The position numbers were made by a program, and so were the translations under genes. 64,000 nucleotides of DNA, taken from an uncultured Clostridium sp. (GTDB lineage Bacteria; Bacillota; Clostridia; Lachnospirales; Lachnospiraceae). The DNA lies in assembly GCA_900547035.1 (NCBI GenBank), contig URFM01000002.1, forward strand, positions 1 to 64,000, given 5' to 3'. This document shows positions 7,555 through 16,738 of the stretch, one piece after another (within the stretch, counting starts at the first letter, position 1; the number at the start of each line of letters is the position of its first letter). The notes under the pieces were generated by a model. That model was not told the DNA's origin. It did not search any database and saw only the letters and a program-made list of their open reading frames with translations.

Positions 7555-8564
7555 TTGGCAGCCTCCTTCCCGTTTGTCTGGGCCTGGTCATAGAGATGGC
7601 ACATAGCCCGGTGGGTTCCGGAAAACTCATAATATTCCGGAAGCTGCTGAGCGCAGCGCTCACTGGCATACTCGCACCGCTCCGCAAAGGGGCAGCCTGC
7701 CGGCGGATTGACCAGAGAGGGCGGAAGTCCCTCGATGGCCTGAAGCCGCTCTCCCTCCTTCAGCTCCGTAGAGGGAATGGCACGCAGAAGCGCCTTGGTG
7801 TAAGGGTGCTTGGGATCGTAAAAAATCTCGTCCGAGGTGCCGGTCTCCATAATCAGCCCGCCGTACATAATCGCTACCCTCTGGCAGACGGTGGCCACCA
7901 CGCCCATATCATGGGTGATGAGCACAATGGAGGTATGATACTGCTCCTCCAGCTCCTGTAAAAGATCCAGGATCTGGGCCTGAATGGTCACATCCAGGGC
8001 CGTGGTAGGCTCGTCCGCAATCAGCATCTTAGGATTGCAGGCCAGGGCCATGGCAATCAATACTCTCTGGCGCATGCCGCCGGAAAACTCGTGGGGATAC
8101 TGCTTTAAGCGGGACTGGGGATCCGGAATGCCTACCTTGTCCAGCATCTCGATGGACTTCTTCCGGATTTCCTCCTTGCTCTTAAGGCCGCCGTTGCGCT
8201 TCAGTACCTCCTCCATGTGCTTGCCCACCGTCATAACCGGATCCAGGGCGGTCATGGGGTCCTGAAAAATCATCGTCATCTGGGTGCCGCGCAGCTTCCG
8301 GTACTCTTCCTCGGAAAGCTTTGTCATCTCCGTTCCCGACAGTTTCAGGCTCTCCGCCTTGATGGATGCGTTTTCCGGAAGGATTCCCAAAACGGCCTTC
8401 ATGGTCACGGATTTGCCGGAACCGGACTCTCCCACAATTCCCAGGATCTCTCCCGGACAGACCTCAAGGCTGACGCCCCGCACCGCCTTAATCTCCTGAC
8501 CTCTGGCATGGAAGGTCACGTTCAAATCTTTTACTTCTAATATTTTTTCCCTGTTATCAACCAT
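7551..8564 (-). CDS. Oligopeptide/dipeptide ABC transporter ATP-binding protein (OppD/DppD)
   Basis: About 337 residues. Walker A GESGSGKSV, signature SGGMRQRVLIAMAL and Walker B LIADEPTTALD are intact, and the Cys-rich tail CPFAERCEYASERC is present. It is the second ATPase, paired with the OppF-like protein. A GTG at 8573 is possible, but ATG 8564 has AGGTG at better spacing and is preferred. It overlaps the end of the permease gene by eight bases. Confidence 0.92.
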   Translation of the reverse strand: MVDNREKILEVKDLNVTFHARGQEIKAVRGVSLEVCPGEILGIVGESGSGKSVTMKAVLGILPENASIKAESLKLSGTEMTKLSEEEYRKLRGTQMTMIFQDPMTALDPVMTVGKHMEEVLKRNGGLKSKEEIRKKSIEMLDKVGIPDPQSRLKQYPHEFSGGMRQRVLIAMALACNPKMLIADEPTTALDVTIQAQILDLLQELEEQYHTSIVLITHDMGVVATVCQRVAIMYGGLIMETGTSDEIFYDPKHPYTKALLRAIPSTELKEGERLQAIEGLPPSLVNPPAGCPFAERCEYASERCAQQLPEYYEFSGTHRAMCHLYDQAQTNGKEAAK

Positions 8565-9450
8565 CTTTTTCACCTGCCTGTACTCTTGGCTCGACGAATA
8601 CCCGGAGCACGTCGCCCAGCTTATTAAAAGAATATACCGTTAAAATAATCAGAATACCCGGCAGAATCGCCATGTAGGGAGCCATCTGCAGGTATTGCTG
8701 CGCCTGCTGGAGAAGGGAGCCCCAGGAGGACATTGGCTGCTGAATGCCCAATCCCAAAAAGGAGAGGGAGGATTCCGTCATAATCGCGTTGGCGATGGCC
8801 GCCGTAGCCGCTGTGATAATCGTCGGAAATACAGAAGGCAGCACATGCTTCAGCATAACCGTCAGGGAACGGACGCCGATAAACCGGGCGTACTGCACAT
8901 ATTCCCGCTCTTTGGAACTTAATACCTCCGACCGAACCAGACGGGCGATGGGCATCCAGGAGAACAGTCCGATTACAAAGATAATGGAGAATAATCCCTT
9001 CTTAAACACAATGCCCACCACGGTCACCATAATAATCCATGGAATGGACTGGAATACGTCCACCAGCCGCATCAGAATGCTGTCCACCAGTCCTCCGAAA
9101 TAACCGGACACGGTGCCGATAATCACGCCAAACACGATACAAGTCAGCATGGCCAGAACACCTACCACCAGGGAGATTCTCCCGCCGTAAAGTACGCGGG
9201 CGAAATAGTCCCGGCCCATATTGTCCGTACCGAACCAGTGGGCCGCGCTGGGGGGCTGAAGCTGATTCGTTACGTCAATGGCATTGGGATCCAGATTCGG
9301 AACAAATACCACAAAAATACTGATTAAAATAACAATGCATAGGTAAATCGCCGCGAACATAGCCTGCTTGTTGTGTTTAAACTCGTAGATTACATTTTCC
9401 AGACGGCGGTTTCTGTCTTTTTTCCTGCTTTCATTTGTCTGCTCGCTCAT
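8557..9450 (-). CDS. Peptide ABC transporter permease (DppC/OppC)
   Basis: 297 residues. After a charged cytoplasmic start, one membrane helix (AIYLCIVILISIFVVFV) leads to an extracellular loop with HWFGTDNMGRDYFARVLYGG, the conserved OppC signature, and then five further helices with the ATPase-contacting EAA loop. It forms the channel with the DppB-like permease. GGAGG precedes ATG 9450. Confidence 0.93.
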   Translation of the reverse strand: MSEQTNESRKKDRNRRLENVIYEFKHNKQAMFAAIYLCIVILISIFVVFVPNLDPNAIDVTNQLQPPSAAHWFGTDNMGRDYFARVLYGGRISLVVGVLAMLTCIVFGVIIGTVSGYFGGLVDSILMRLVDVFQSIPWIIMVTVVGIVFKKGLFSIIFVIGLFSWMPIARLVRSEVLSSKEREYVQYARFIGVRSLTVMLKHVLPSVFPTIITAATAAIANAIMTESSLSFLGLGIQQPMSSWGSLLQQAQQYLQMAPYMAILPGILIILTVYSFNKLGDVLRVFVEPRVQAGEKDG

Positions 9451-9465
9451 ATTGCCCTCTCCTCC

Positions 9466-10416
9466 TTACTGCATGGATTTGATTCTCGGGTCCACTACAC
9501 AGTAGAGGATATCCGAAAGCAGGTTGCCCAGAATCACCAGGGTGCTGGAAAGCACCAGAATAGCCATTACTATCGGATAATCCAGTCCCTTTACGGCGCT
9601 GACAAAGTAATTGCCGATGCCCGGCCAGGTAAATACGGTTTCCGTCACCACCGCGCCTGTTACCAGCTGGGGCAGGGCCATACCCAGTTTCGTCACCATG
9701 GGGATCATCACGTTGCGGATGATGTGATGAAACAGGATCTGCACCTTCTTGGCGCCAAATGCCTGCTGAACCACTACATAGTCTTCTTTCATCTGGCCGA
9801 TGGTAGAACCCCGGACAAAACGGGTCAAATCCGGCAGGAAGCCTACCACCAGGGTGATGTAGGGCAGGAAGAAATGCCACAGCAGGTCTCCCAGGGAATT
9901 ATCCCCAACCGTATGCATGCCCATAATGGGGAAAATCTTCATACGGAAGCTGAAAATGTAGATCAAAAGCATGGCGAACCAGAACGTAGGCGTGGCAATT
10001 CCGATCGAGCAAAGTCCATCGATGATTTTATCCGGCCAGCGGTTTTTGTAGCTTCCCGCTACCAGGCCAAGCACAATGGCCAGCACATAGGCAGTTGCAT
10101 AGGAAGCCAGCACCAGGATCGCCGTATTGGGAATACGAATCATTAAATCGTACTTGATACTGGTGTGAGATAACAGGGAATATCCGAAATTCCCGTGCAG
10201 AATGTTGTTCAGCCAGCGGAAATACTGAACGTACACCGGATCGTTCAGTCCGTAGGCTTCTCTGCGCATCTCAATCTCCGCAGCGCTCATATCCGGGGTG
10301 GTAATGGCATCCACCGCATCGTAAGGCGCCAGATTAATCAGGGCAAAGCAGATTACCGTGATCAGAATCAGCAGGGGGATGGCCTGCAGGATGCGCTTAA
10401 GGATATATTTCAGCAT
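9466..10416 (-). CDS. Peptide ABC transporter permease (DppB/OppB)
   Basis: 316 residues beginning MLKYILKRILQAIPLL, the typical DppB first helix. NFGYSLLSHTSI marks the conserved periplasmic loop, and six membrane segments are apparent. TVFTWPGIGNYFVSAV is the usual C-terminal motif of the family. AGGAGG precedes ATG 10416. It is 16 bases from the next permease and separated from the binding-protein gene by about 190 bases with two hairpins. Confidence 0.93.
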   Translation of the reverse strand: MLKYILKRILQAIPLLILITVICFALINLAPYDAVDAITTPDMSAAEIEMRREAYGLNDPVYVQYFRWLNNILHGNFGYSLLSHTSIKYDLMIRIPNTAILVLASYATAYVLAIVLGLVAGSYKNRWPDKIIDGLCSIGIATPTFWFAMLLIYIFSFRMKIFPIMGMHTVGDNSLGDLLWHFFLPYITLVVGFLPDLTRFVRGSTIGQMKEDYVVVQQAFGAKKVQILFHHIIRNVMIPMVTKLGMALPQLVTGAVVTETVFTWPGIGNYFVSAVKGLDYPIVMAILVLSSTLVILGNLLSDILYCVVDPRIKSMQ

Positions 10417-10489
10417 ATTTCAATCCTCCTGAAGTACAAGTGCCGGGCTGCAAAAGACCTCGCCGGACACTTTGCATATATCACACATA

Positions 10490-10510
10490 AGCGCCCAAAA
10501 TGCGGGCGCT
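10490..10510 (-). repeat. Small inverted repeat between binding-protein and permease genes
   Basis: AGCGCCCGCATTTTGGGCGCT forms a nearly perfect seven-base stem. Together with the hairpin at 10532-10570 it probably sets relative mRNA levels of the binding protein and the permeases. Confidence 0.5.
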
Positions 10511-10531
10511 AAGTGTTCATAATAATGCGAG

Positions 10532-10570
10532 GAGTTACCATGGCCCCTTTACGGAGCGTCATGGTAACTC
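10532..10570 (-). terminator. Intercistronic hairpin after the binding-protein gene
   Basis: GAGTTACCATG pairs perfectly with CATGGTAACTC around a 17-base loop. No T run follows, so it may stabilise the upstream message or act as a leaky terminator. Confidence 0.5.
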
Positions 10571-10609
10571 TGTTTGTTTTGTGTGGCTTTTTACTTCTTA
10601 GGGTAAATC

Positions 10610-12223
10610 CTATTCGGTTACGGTCAGCTTGGAAAGATCCTTAATGGAATAAATCGGCACAAGTCCGGCTTCTTCCACATTGCCTACTCTGGAGTTCGTC
10701 ACCAGGGTTCTCTTGTTGGAACCCAGGGGATAGAAGATGGCTTCCTCCTGGAGCAGCTTCTGAATCTCCGCGTACAGAGGCTTTCTGGCCTCCACATCGG
10801 TCACCTGATCCGCCTGAATCCACAGCTCGTCAATATCCGGACGGCTGAAGCGGAAGTTGTTGTCCATCTTTCCGGAGAACAGAGGTGCGTACAGATTGGG
10901 ATCAATACCCATAATGTATCCGCCTAAGTACAGGTCGAAGGTATCATTTTCCTTGTCGTTGTAAGCAGCGGTCCATGCCGCGGATTCCACGCCGTTTAAC
11001 TCCACATTGATTCCAATGGCGCCAAGCTCTGCCTGAATCGTCAATGCCATGCGCTCCTGCATCATATCAGAAGCCAGATACATGATGTTCAGATTCGTGG
11101 GGCCGCCGGCTGTCAGCTCCTTGGCCTTCTCCACATCCTGGTCGTACTTCTCCACATTCGTGTCATCATAATACTCATTTACCGGAGGCAGGAAAGTGTT
11201 GCAAAGATCGTAAAATTCCGGATCACTGTAAGCCGCCTGCATAATCTCGCTCTTATTTAAGGCATACAGAATACCCCTTCTGTAATCAACATCCTGCATG
11301 TTGGGAGAGGTGGGATTCATAGCCATGTAGGCAACCCGGCCCTCTGTATAATTGTAGATATCAAAGCTCTCATTGTTCTCATACGGAATCAGCTGCTGGG
11401 GCGTAGAAGCCATCCATGCGTCCACCTCTCCGTTCTGAAGCGCCAGGGTCGCGGTATCCTCGTTTTGAATCACCCGGTAGATCACAGTATCGATGCTGGC
11501 TTCGCCCAGCACGTAGTTGGGATTCTTCTTAAACTGCAGATACTGACCGGTTTCATACTTATCCAGCATGTAGGGGCCTCCGCAGACCGGAGTCTCCTCC
11601 AGCATGTTTACATCAAAGCTGCCCTTGGGCTCATAGTAATGCTGGGGAAGCATCCACATCTCTGTGGAAAGCAGCTCGAAAATAGAAGCGGAAGGAGTGG
11701 GCAGCTCAAAGTCTACCGTCAAGTCATCCACCTTTTCCATGGCAACCGGCTCGTTATTCACATAGAGCAGGGGACTGTTTTCATTCTGCGCATTAATGGT
11801 AAAAATTACATCGTCCGCTGTAATCGCTTCTCCGTCAGACCACTTCATATCCGGCTTCAGCTTCAGCGTCCAGGTCATGCCGTCCTCGCTGGCTTCCATG
11901 CTCTCTGCCAGTACGTACTCCACGGTGCCGTCCAGATTGATGTAATAAAGGGGCGCGTAGATTACTTTACATACCATCAGACCATAACGGTCATCCGCCG
12001 TCAAAGGATTTAAGGTGTTGCCCGTATCTCCCGCAATCGCGTAGGTAAATGTAGAGCCGGAGCCGGAAGCAGTATCTGCCGCTTGTTCTCCTGAATCTGC
12101 CGCCGCGCTACTCTGGGCCGCCTCAGATGGGGGCGCCTCCTCCACTACAGTGCCTCCGCAGCCCGCAAGCATGGAAGCTGCCATAGCAATGGTCATCAGA
12201 CCAGCTAAAAATTGTTTTTTCAT
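10610..12223 (-). CDS. Peptide ABC transporter substrate-binding lipoprotein (SBP family 5)
   Basis: 537 residues from ATG 12223 (GGGAGG upstream). A longer frame to 12265 would put 14 odd residues before the signal peptide. The signal MKKQFLAGLMTIAMAASML ends in the lipobox LAGC. A short Ser/Ala/Glu linker follows, then the SBP5 fold: NPLTADDRYGLM, MTWTLKLKPDMKWSDGE and YRRGILYALNK are typical. It captures peptides outside the membrane and delivers them to the permeases. First gene of the operon. Confidence 0.93.
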   Translation of the reverse strand: MKKQFLAGLMTIAMAASMLAGCGGTVVEEAPPSEAAQSSAAADSGEQAADTASGSGSTFTYAIAGDTGNTLNPLTADDRYGLMVCKVIYAPLYYINLDGTVEYVLAESMEASEDGMTWTLKLKPDMKWSDGEAITADDVIFTINAQNENSPLLYVNNEPVAMEKVDDLTVDFELPTPSASIFELLSTEMWMLPQHYYEPKGSFDVNMLEETPVCGGPYMLDKYETGQYLQFKKNPNYVLGEASIDTVIYRVIQNEDTATLALQNGEVDAWMASTPQQLIPYENNESFDIYNYTEGRVAYMAMNPTSPNMQDVDYRRGILYALNKSEIMQAAYSDPEFYDLCNTFLPPVNEYYDDTNVEKYDQDVEKAKELTAGGPTNLNIMYLASDMMQERMALTIQAELGAIGINVELNGVESAAWTAAYNDKENDTFDLYLGGYIMGIDPNLYAPLFSGKMDNNFRFSRPDIDELWIQADQVTDVEARKPLYAEIQKLLQEEAIFYPLGSNKRTLVTNSRVGNVEEAGLVPIYSIKDLSKLTVTE

Positions 12224-12364
12224 GATTGAAAAAACCTCCCTTCTGGTATCAACGGAATCCTTCATCCGTTTACATGATTGTTAATAAAACACCATAATTC
12301 CGGCTTTTTCGCAACTAGCTGCCCAAAAATTCTTCATTGCAAATTCCAATTTTGAAGCTTTTTT

Positions 12365-12418
12365 GGCAAAAATTGCCGCAGAGCATCTGAAAATCAGCGC
12401 TCTGCGGCAATTTTTGCC
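12365..12418. terminator. Large inverted repeat; terminator of the following minus-strand gene
   Basis: A perfect 20-base stem (GGCAAAAATTGCCGCAGAGC and its complement) around a 14-base loop, with T runs inside the 3' arm. It lies 24 bases beyond the stop at 12442 and also separates that gene from the peptide operon, whose promoter should lie in 12224-12360. No convincing -35/-10 pair was seen there. Confidence 0.7.
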
Positions 12419-12441
12419 AAATAATCCTTTTTCTTCGGAAA

Positions 12442-13287
12442 TTATTTTAATCCGACAGCCTGAACGGTCTTCCCTGTAAGAGTTCCCTCATAGATTACGG
12501 TAGCCGTATCTCCAGCGGTCACTCCGTCAAACATTCCGGCTTCTCCCACAAAGGTAAAAAGGCTCTGATCCTGGTCTGCGGTCTCCAGAACCACATAATC
12601 TGTTCCCGCTTCTACCACGGTTCCCGTTAAGGTATACTCCTGAGCATCTTCAGAGTCATATGCGTCCTCTGTCACAATTCTGGTGGCCACAGGGAGATAA
12701 TCCTCATCCTCCAGATCGCCGTAGTAGGTAATCTCCGCTTCTGTCCCAGCCTGAATGCCTCCCAGAGATACTTGCTGGGCAATAGAGGTGTCAAACTTGT
12801 AAACATTATCGTCTTCATCGCTCTTCAGGCTTAAAACGGTTCCCTCTACCTTCTCGATGGTTCCCGTAAGCACCGGATCTTCATTTGCCGCCTCAGCTTC
12901 CTGTGCCTCTTCTGCCGCAGAGGTAATCAAATCCACAAATACAGCCTTTGTAACGTCCTCAGACCTGGTTCCCAAAAAGGTAATTTCCACCTCGTCTCCC
13001 ACACTCAGAGGGAAATCGTCTGAGAAATCCGCTTCTGAATAGTCAAACACCGCTGTCTCTCCCTCATCGTCCTGTATCGTTACCTCAGTGTCTGTCACCT
13101 CGGTGACAAATCCGTAAAAGTAATCCTCTTCTTCCTCCTCCGTTTCCTCTGTCTGGGCCTGGGTTGTTTCCTGCACGGCCGCCTCTGTGGCTTCCTGAGT
13201 CGTTTCATTTTGCGCGGAACCGGATGAGCAGGCGGTCATCCCCAGTGCCATGGCCAATAAAGCTGCGGTAATTGCGACTTTTTTCAT
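12442..13287 (-). CDS. Secreted lipoprotein with three repeated beta domains
   Basis: 281 residues. A signal peptide with lipobox MTAC (Cys 20) is followed by a Thr/Glu-rich acidic linker (about 21-55). Three similar units of about 75 residues come next, each opening with a pattern like YGFVTEVTDTEVTIQ, LTGTIEKVEGTVLSLK or LTGTVVEAGTDYVVLE and closing with a GDxxxVxYxG-type strand. This resembles DUF5666-like OB-type modules. Strongly acidic. Function unknown; the protein at 56039-56686 has a comparable Thr/Glu linker and one such unit. It has its own terminator and appears monocistronic. Confidence 0.75.
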   Translation of the reverse strand: MKKVAITAALLAMALGMTACSSGSAQNETTQEATEAAVQETTQAQTEETEEEEEDYFYGFVTEVTDTEVTIQDDEGETAVFDYSEADFSDDFPLSVGDEVEITFLGTRSEDVTKAVFVDLITSAAEEAQEAEAANEDPVLTGTIEKVEGTVLSLKSDEDDNVYKFDTSIAQQVSLGGIQAGTEAEITYYGDLEDEDYLPVATRIVTEDAYDSEDAQEYTLTGTVVEAGTDYVVLETADQDQSLFTFVGEAGMFDGVTAGDTATVIYEGTLTGKTVQAVGLK

Positions 13288-13471
13288 AATTTAACATCTC
13301 CTCTTTCTATGATACGATTTTTCGCGGATGAAGATCCATCCGCTGAATTTTCCCATTTCTCCTCCGTAAAACAGCCAATAAAACTGTTACGACCCATCTT
13401 ACTACAGGCCGGTGAAGATTACCAGTAAAATTTCGTGAATTTTTCTTTAATTATTTGGTAAGATACCAGGA

Positions 13472-14362
13472 TCAGCTGCCGTCTTCTTTGTGCTTCCTCC
13501 TTCCGGAAAGGCCTAAAATAAAAAGTCCCAGCGCGATTCCCATCAAACCCAGCGTTATGCTAACTGCCGCCCCGGTATGAATCCAGGACCAAAAATTCCC
13601 CTTCTGAGCGCTTTCCGACGGCGCAGCGGTCTTTGTCTCCTCTGTTCGTACTGCCTGAGAGCCCTGCCGTTTTTCATATATGGTCTTTAATTTATAAGAA
13701 ACCGGCTCAGGCCGTAAAAGCTCGCCGCGGTAAACTACCCGATAGTCTCTCAGCCGTTTTCTGCCCATTGCAGCCGCTTTCCGGCAAAGCTCGCCGCTCT
13801 CATCGCTGTACGCTTCTCCTCTCCACTCCATTTCTGTAATCTCATAATCAGCTAACGGCAGTCCCAGTATTCCCAAAAGCTGCTCCTCATACTCTTCTGC
13901 CGGAGGAAAATCCTCCAGAACCGTCATTGAAAGATTTTCTAAAACATAGGTTTGCGCGCCGTATGAGTGGAAGGTCAAAAGAACCTCAAAATCATCGCTC
14001 CACTCTTCTCCCACCACTTCTCTGCTTGCTTCTGCCAGCTCTCCTTTTACCTCCAGGCCTTCCGCCATCTCTCTGTAGGGAATGGATTGAGGAATCTGTT
14101 CCGCAGCTTCTACCTGTTCGTAAATCACTTCCTGCTCAATTTCCTTCCATTCCGTCTTTCTGGGAACCCTTGTCAATTCCCAGTCTCTGAGATCATACAG
14201 ATCTCCTGCTTCATCCTGGTATACTTCGGGAGGAGAAGTAAATTTTTCCCTCTCCTCCTGATCCAGAATCCGCATTTGATGCCGTACCTCGGCCTGAACC
14301 TTCGCCGGTGCCGGACGTAAGGCAAGCAGCAGGGAAATACCCAAAAGGGCTTTCCTTTTCAT
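13472..14362 (-). CDS. Exported membrane-anchored protein, unknown
   Basis: 296 residues. An N-terminal signal-like segment (MKRKALLGISLLLAL) precedes a Glu-rich extracellular region of about 230 residues with no recognised domain. A Ser/Thr/Ala linker then leads to a C-terminal membrane helix (AAVSITLGLMGIALGLFIL) with a basic tail, GRRKHKEDGS. There is no LPxTG. The topology is a surface protein with a short cytoplasmic tail. AAGGAGGTGAAGGAATA precedes ATG. A structured leader lies upstream. No function is proposed. Confidence 0.65.
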   Translation of the reverse strand: MKRKALLGISLLLALRPAPAKVQAEVRHQMRILDQEEREKFTSPPEVYQDEAGDLYDLRDWELTRVPRKTEWKEIEQEVIYEQVEAAEQIPQSIPYREMAEGLEVKGELAEASREVVGEEWSDDFEVLLTFHSYGAQTYVLENLSMTVLEDFPPAEEYEEQLLGILGLPLADYEITEMEWRGEAYSDESGELCRKAAAMGRKRLRDYRVVYRGELLRPEPVSYKLKTIYEKRQGSQAVRTEETKTAAPSESAQKGNFWSWIHTGAAVSITLGLMGIALGLFILGLSGRRKHKEDGS

Positions 14363-14379
14363 TATTCCTTCACCTCCTT

Positions 14380-14560
14380 GAACCGCCGTCCGGACTGCTG
14401 CTGTCCGTTCTCTCCGCAGCGGATGGGAGCCCGGACGGATTTACGCTTTTGTTCTTCTCAAATAAGTATCAGCTTCTTCGTCTCAGGGAACTCCATGAAT
14501 CAGAACTGTTTCATGGAACTGTGCCGATGCACAGGTCAAAACAAGAAATGTTTTGTAGAT
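14380..14560 (-). promoter_or_regulatory. Possible structured leader before the 13472-14362 gene
   Basis: In minus-strand order: TGTGC/GCACA, CCATGAA/TTCATGG, and TCCGTCCGG/CCGGACGG enclosing about 35 bases with further pairing. It does not match a riboswitch I recognise. It occupies most of the 316-base gap 14363-14678. Confidence 0.3.
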
Positions 14561-14629
14561 TTATTGTATCAGTTTGAATAAAAAGAATCAAGAGGAAAAT
14601 CCGATTTTTCGAATTATTGTGAGACATTA

Positions 14630-14665
14630 AAAAAAATCCCGGGAAACAAATTCTCCGGGATTTTC
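14630..14665 (-). terminator. Terminator of the polysaccharide deacetylase gene
   Basis: Minus-strand AATCCCGG / CCGGGATT hairpin with a 10-12 base loop and eight T, starting about 15 bases after the stop. Confidence 0.8.
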
Positions 14666-14678
14666 TATCATGGAATTT

Positions 14679-16049
14679 TTAAGGCCGGAACTGGCTGTAC
14701 ACATGTCCAGGGGCCATTCCTCCTCTGAAGGCCGCCAGTTCGCTGACTGTTACCAGCTGATAACCTCTGTTGGTCAATTCGGGGATCAGCACCTGCGCCG
14801 CATCCGCCGTAGGAGCGTAAATATCGTGCATCAAAATAATATCTCCGTCCTTTACCTGGCTTAACACCGTGTCGATCGTTCTCTGGGCATTTCTGTGCTG
14901 CCAGTCTCTGGTATCGATGGACCACATAATGGCGGGCATACCCAAATTACCTAAAACCGCCAGGGAAGCGGAATCATAATATCCGCCCGGCGGCCTTAAA
15001 AGCACCGGTGAAACACCGCAGGCCGCCTGAATCTTTTGATTGGTAGACGTCACCTGGCTGATGATGCCCTGAGCGCCAATTTTACTGATATATTGATGGT
15101 CGTGCGTGTGATTGGCCACCTCGCAGCCCTGGGCCGTCATCCGCTGGATCACTGCCCCATTGGCATTTACGTTGGAACCCACCATAAAGAAGGTGGCTCT
15201 CCCGCCGTAAGCCTGCAGGCTGTCCAGAATCCGGTTCGTCACTGAGGCTTTGGGGCCGTCATCGAAGGTCAGCGCAATCATCGGGCGGGAAGGATCAATC
15301 TGTGAGCCGGGAAATTCTTCTGGCGGATTGGCCCCCTTTGCCACAATTCCGGCCCGCAGACCGTCAATCCGAAGGCCTGCGCCCTCCTGTCCTGCCGTGG
15401 CTCCATTGAAAGCCCAGTCGGTCCAGGAGCCGTTTTGGTAAACCCGGTAATACAGGTCATAATTTTCTGCTGAAGCGCCGGTCAGCTCCATACGGACCGC
15501 TTCCAGCGGCATTTCCCTGCCTGCGCCTCCTGTCTCCGCGCCGTCAGCTGCCCAGTCAAGCCAGCCGGAACCGCTTAAATTGACCTGATAGCGCACGCCA
15601 ATCTGGGCGTTCTCAGGAATATTGATCAGATTGGCCGTCATTGCAGTAAGCCAGCTTCCGGCAGGAGCCTGCAAAATCTGGTTATCTGCTGCGGCATTTG
15701 ACCAGGCCTGACCGTGAATGTATCCATAGTAATTGATTTGAAGAGGATTTTGATCCGCCTGCGAATCTCCCTCAGGCGTCTGGGACACTTCTGACGTCTG
15801 CCCAGTTCCTTCCTCTGCAGGCTGCGGTGTTTCCGAAGCCTGCCCCGCTCCTTCCTCTGCAGGCTGGGACGTACCGGATTCCGTCTGGGCCTCCTGCCCG
15901 CTCACTCCCGGTCCTGTTTCCTGTCCCTCAAAAGTCACGGCTCCCAATCCGGTAGCCCCAGCATATGCCGTCATTCCCGGACAGGAGCACAGCATTGCAA
16001 AAGCTGCCAGCAGAGCCGCCAACTTTCCCGTCTTTCCTCTGATTTTCAT
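14679..16049 (-). CDS. Secreted polysaccharide deacetylase (NodB) with hydrophobic W repeats
   Basis: 456 residues from ATG 16049 (AAAGGAG upstream). A signal peptide is followed by a Pro/Glu/Gln linker with three near copies of a 14-residue unit (QPAEEGxGQxSExxQ). Two clostridial hydrophobic W (ChW) repeats come next, with GWLDWAADGAETG and SWTDWAFNGATAG. The catalytic NodB domain occupies about the last 200 residues: TFDDGP, NHTHDH (metal Asp-His-His), RPPGG, DTRDWQ and LMHD are all intact. Such enzymes deacetylate peptidoglycan or chitin-like polymers outside the cell; the W repeats may anchor it to the cell wall. Which glycan it acts on is not visible. Confidence 0.88.
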   Translation of the reverse strand: MKIRGKTGKLAALLAAFAMLCSCPGMTAYAGATGLGAVTFEGQETGPGVSGQEAQTESGTSQPAEEGAGQASETPQPAEEGTGQTSEVSQTPEGDSQADQNPLQINYYGYIHGQAWSNAAADNQILQAPAGSWLTAMTANLINIPENAQIGVRYQVNLSGSGWLDWAADGAETGGAGREMPLEAVRMELTGASAENYDLYYRVYQNGSWTDWAFNGATAGQEGAGLRIDGLRAGIVAKGANPPEEFPGSQIDPSRPMIALTFDDGPKASVTNRILDSLQAYGGRATFFMVGSNVNANGAVIQRMTAQGCEVANHTHDHQYISKIGAQGIISQVTSTNQKIQAACGVSPVLLRPPGGYYDSASLAVLGNLGMPAIMWSIDTRDWQHRNAQRTIDTVLSQVKDGDIILMHDIYAPTADAAQVLIPELTNRGYQLVTVSELAAFRGGMAPGHVYSQFRP

Positions 16050-16083
16050 GGTTCTGCTCCTTTTCTCACAAAATAGCGGGAGT

Positions 16084-16623
16084 TCAGACCTGTCTCCCAA
16101 ACACTTGTCCGCAAAGCTGTATGTACTCCGCGTAATAGGTGCTGTCCTTCAGCTCCTCCAGTGCCTTTGCAATTCCCCAGTAATACCAGGCATGTTTTTC
16201 CTTCTTCTTCTCATTAAACCGGAGGAATACCCGGTCTCCATGAACCAGATAGTCGCTGGCCGTACTGCGGATATTGCTGAGCTTATCTCCCAAGGCCAAA
16301 ATCTTGACATCCCGGCAGGCAGACTCCAGATGTCTCAATGTAGCCGCCTTTCTTTCCTGCCAAGAACGACTCTTGTCCTCTGACTCAGCCATAACAAGTC
16401 CAGCTACCCTGGGGCCAAATCGGTGCTCCAGCTCCTCTCCGGTTACATCCGTATCCTCCACCACATCATGGAGGAGCGCAGCCGCGATTACTTCCTCATC
16501 GTCCGTAAAGGACGCCACAATCACCGCTGTTTCGATGGGATGGACAATATAAGGAATTTCTGTCCCCTTCCGGAACATTCCCCGGTGAGCCTCTCGTGCA
16601 AATTCTGCCGCCTCTTCGATCAT
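16084..16623 (-). CDS. HD-domain phosphohydrolase of the RelA/SpoT-HD (Mesh1-like) group
   Basis: 179 residues. Metal motifs follow the SpoT hydrolase pattern: H in AREAHRGMFRKG, HPIETA, the HD pair in LLHDVVEDTD, and a late Asp in DKLSNIR. No synthetase, TGS or ACT domain is present, so it is a stand-alone hydrolase, possibly of (p)ppGpp, as known for small Mesh1-like proteins. Upstream of and close to the deacetylase gene (34 bases). ATG 16623 has GGAG seven bases upstream. Confidence 0.8.
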   Translation of the reverse strand: MIEEAAEFAREAHRGMFRKGTEIPYIVHPIETAVIVASFTDDEEVIAAALLHDVVEDTDVTGEELEHRFGPRVAGLVMAESEDKSRSWQERKAATLRHLESACRDVKILALGDKLSNIRSTASDYLVHGDRVFLRFNEKKKEKHAWYYWGIAKALEELKDSTYYAEYIQLCGQVFGRQV

Positions 16624-16667
16624 TTTTTTGCTCCTTTACTTTGGCACATTTCCAAGGACCTGCCTAC

Positions 16668-16696
16668 ATTTTAACACATTGATTTTCCAATTTGAA
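16668..16696 (-). promoter_or_regulatory. Promoter of the HD hydrolase gene
   Basis: Minus strand TTCAAA (16691-16696), 17-base spacer, TAAAAT (16668-16673), about 40 bases before the start. Confidence 0.5.
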
Positions 16697-16738
16697 GTCC
16701 TCTGGTAAAACTTAGGTAAATTGTAAGGTAGTTTCGGC

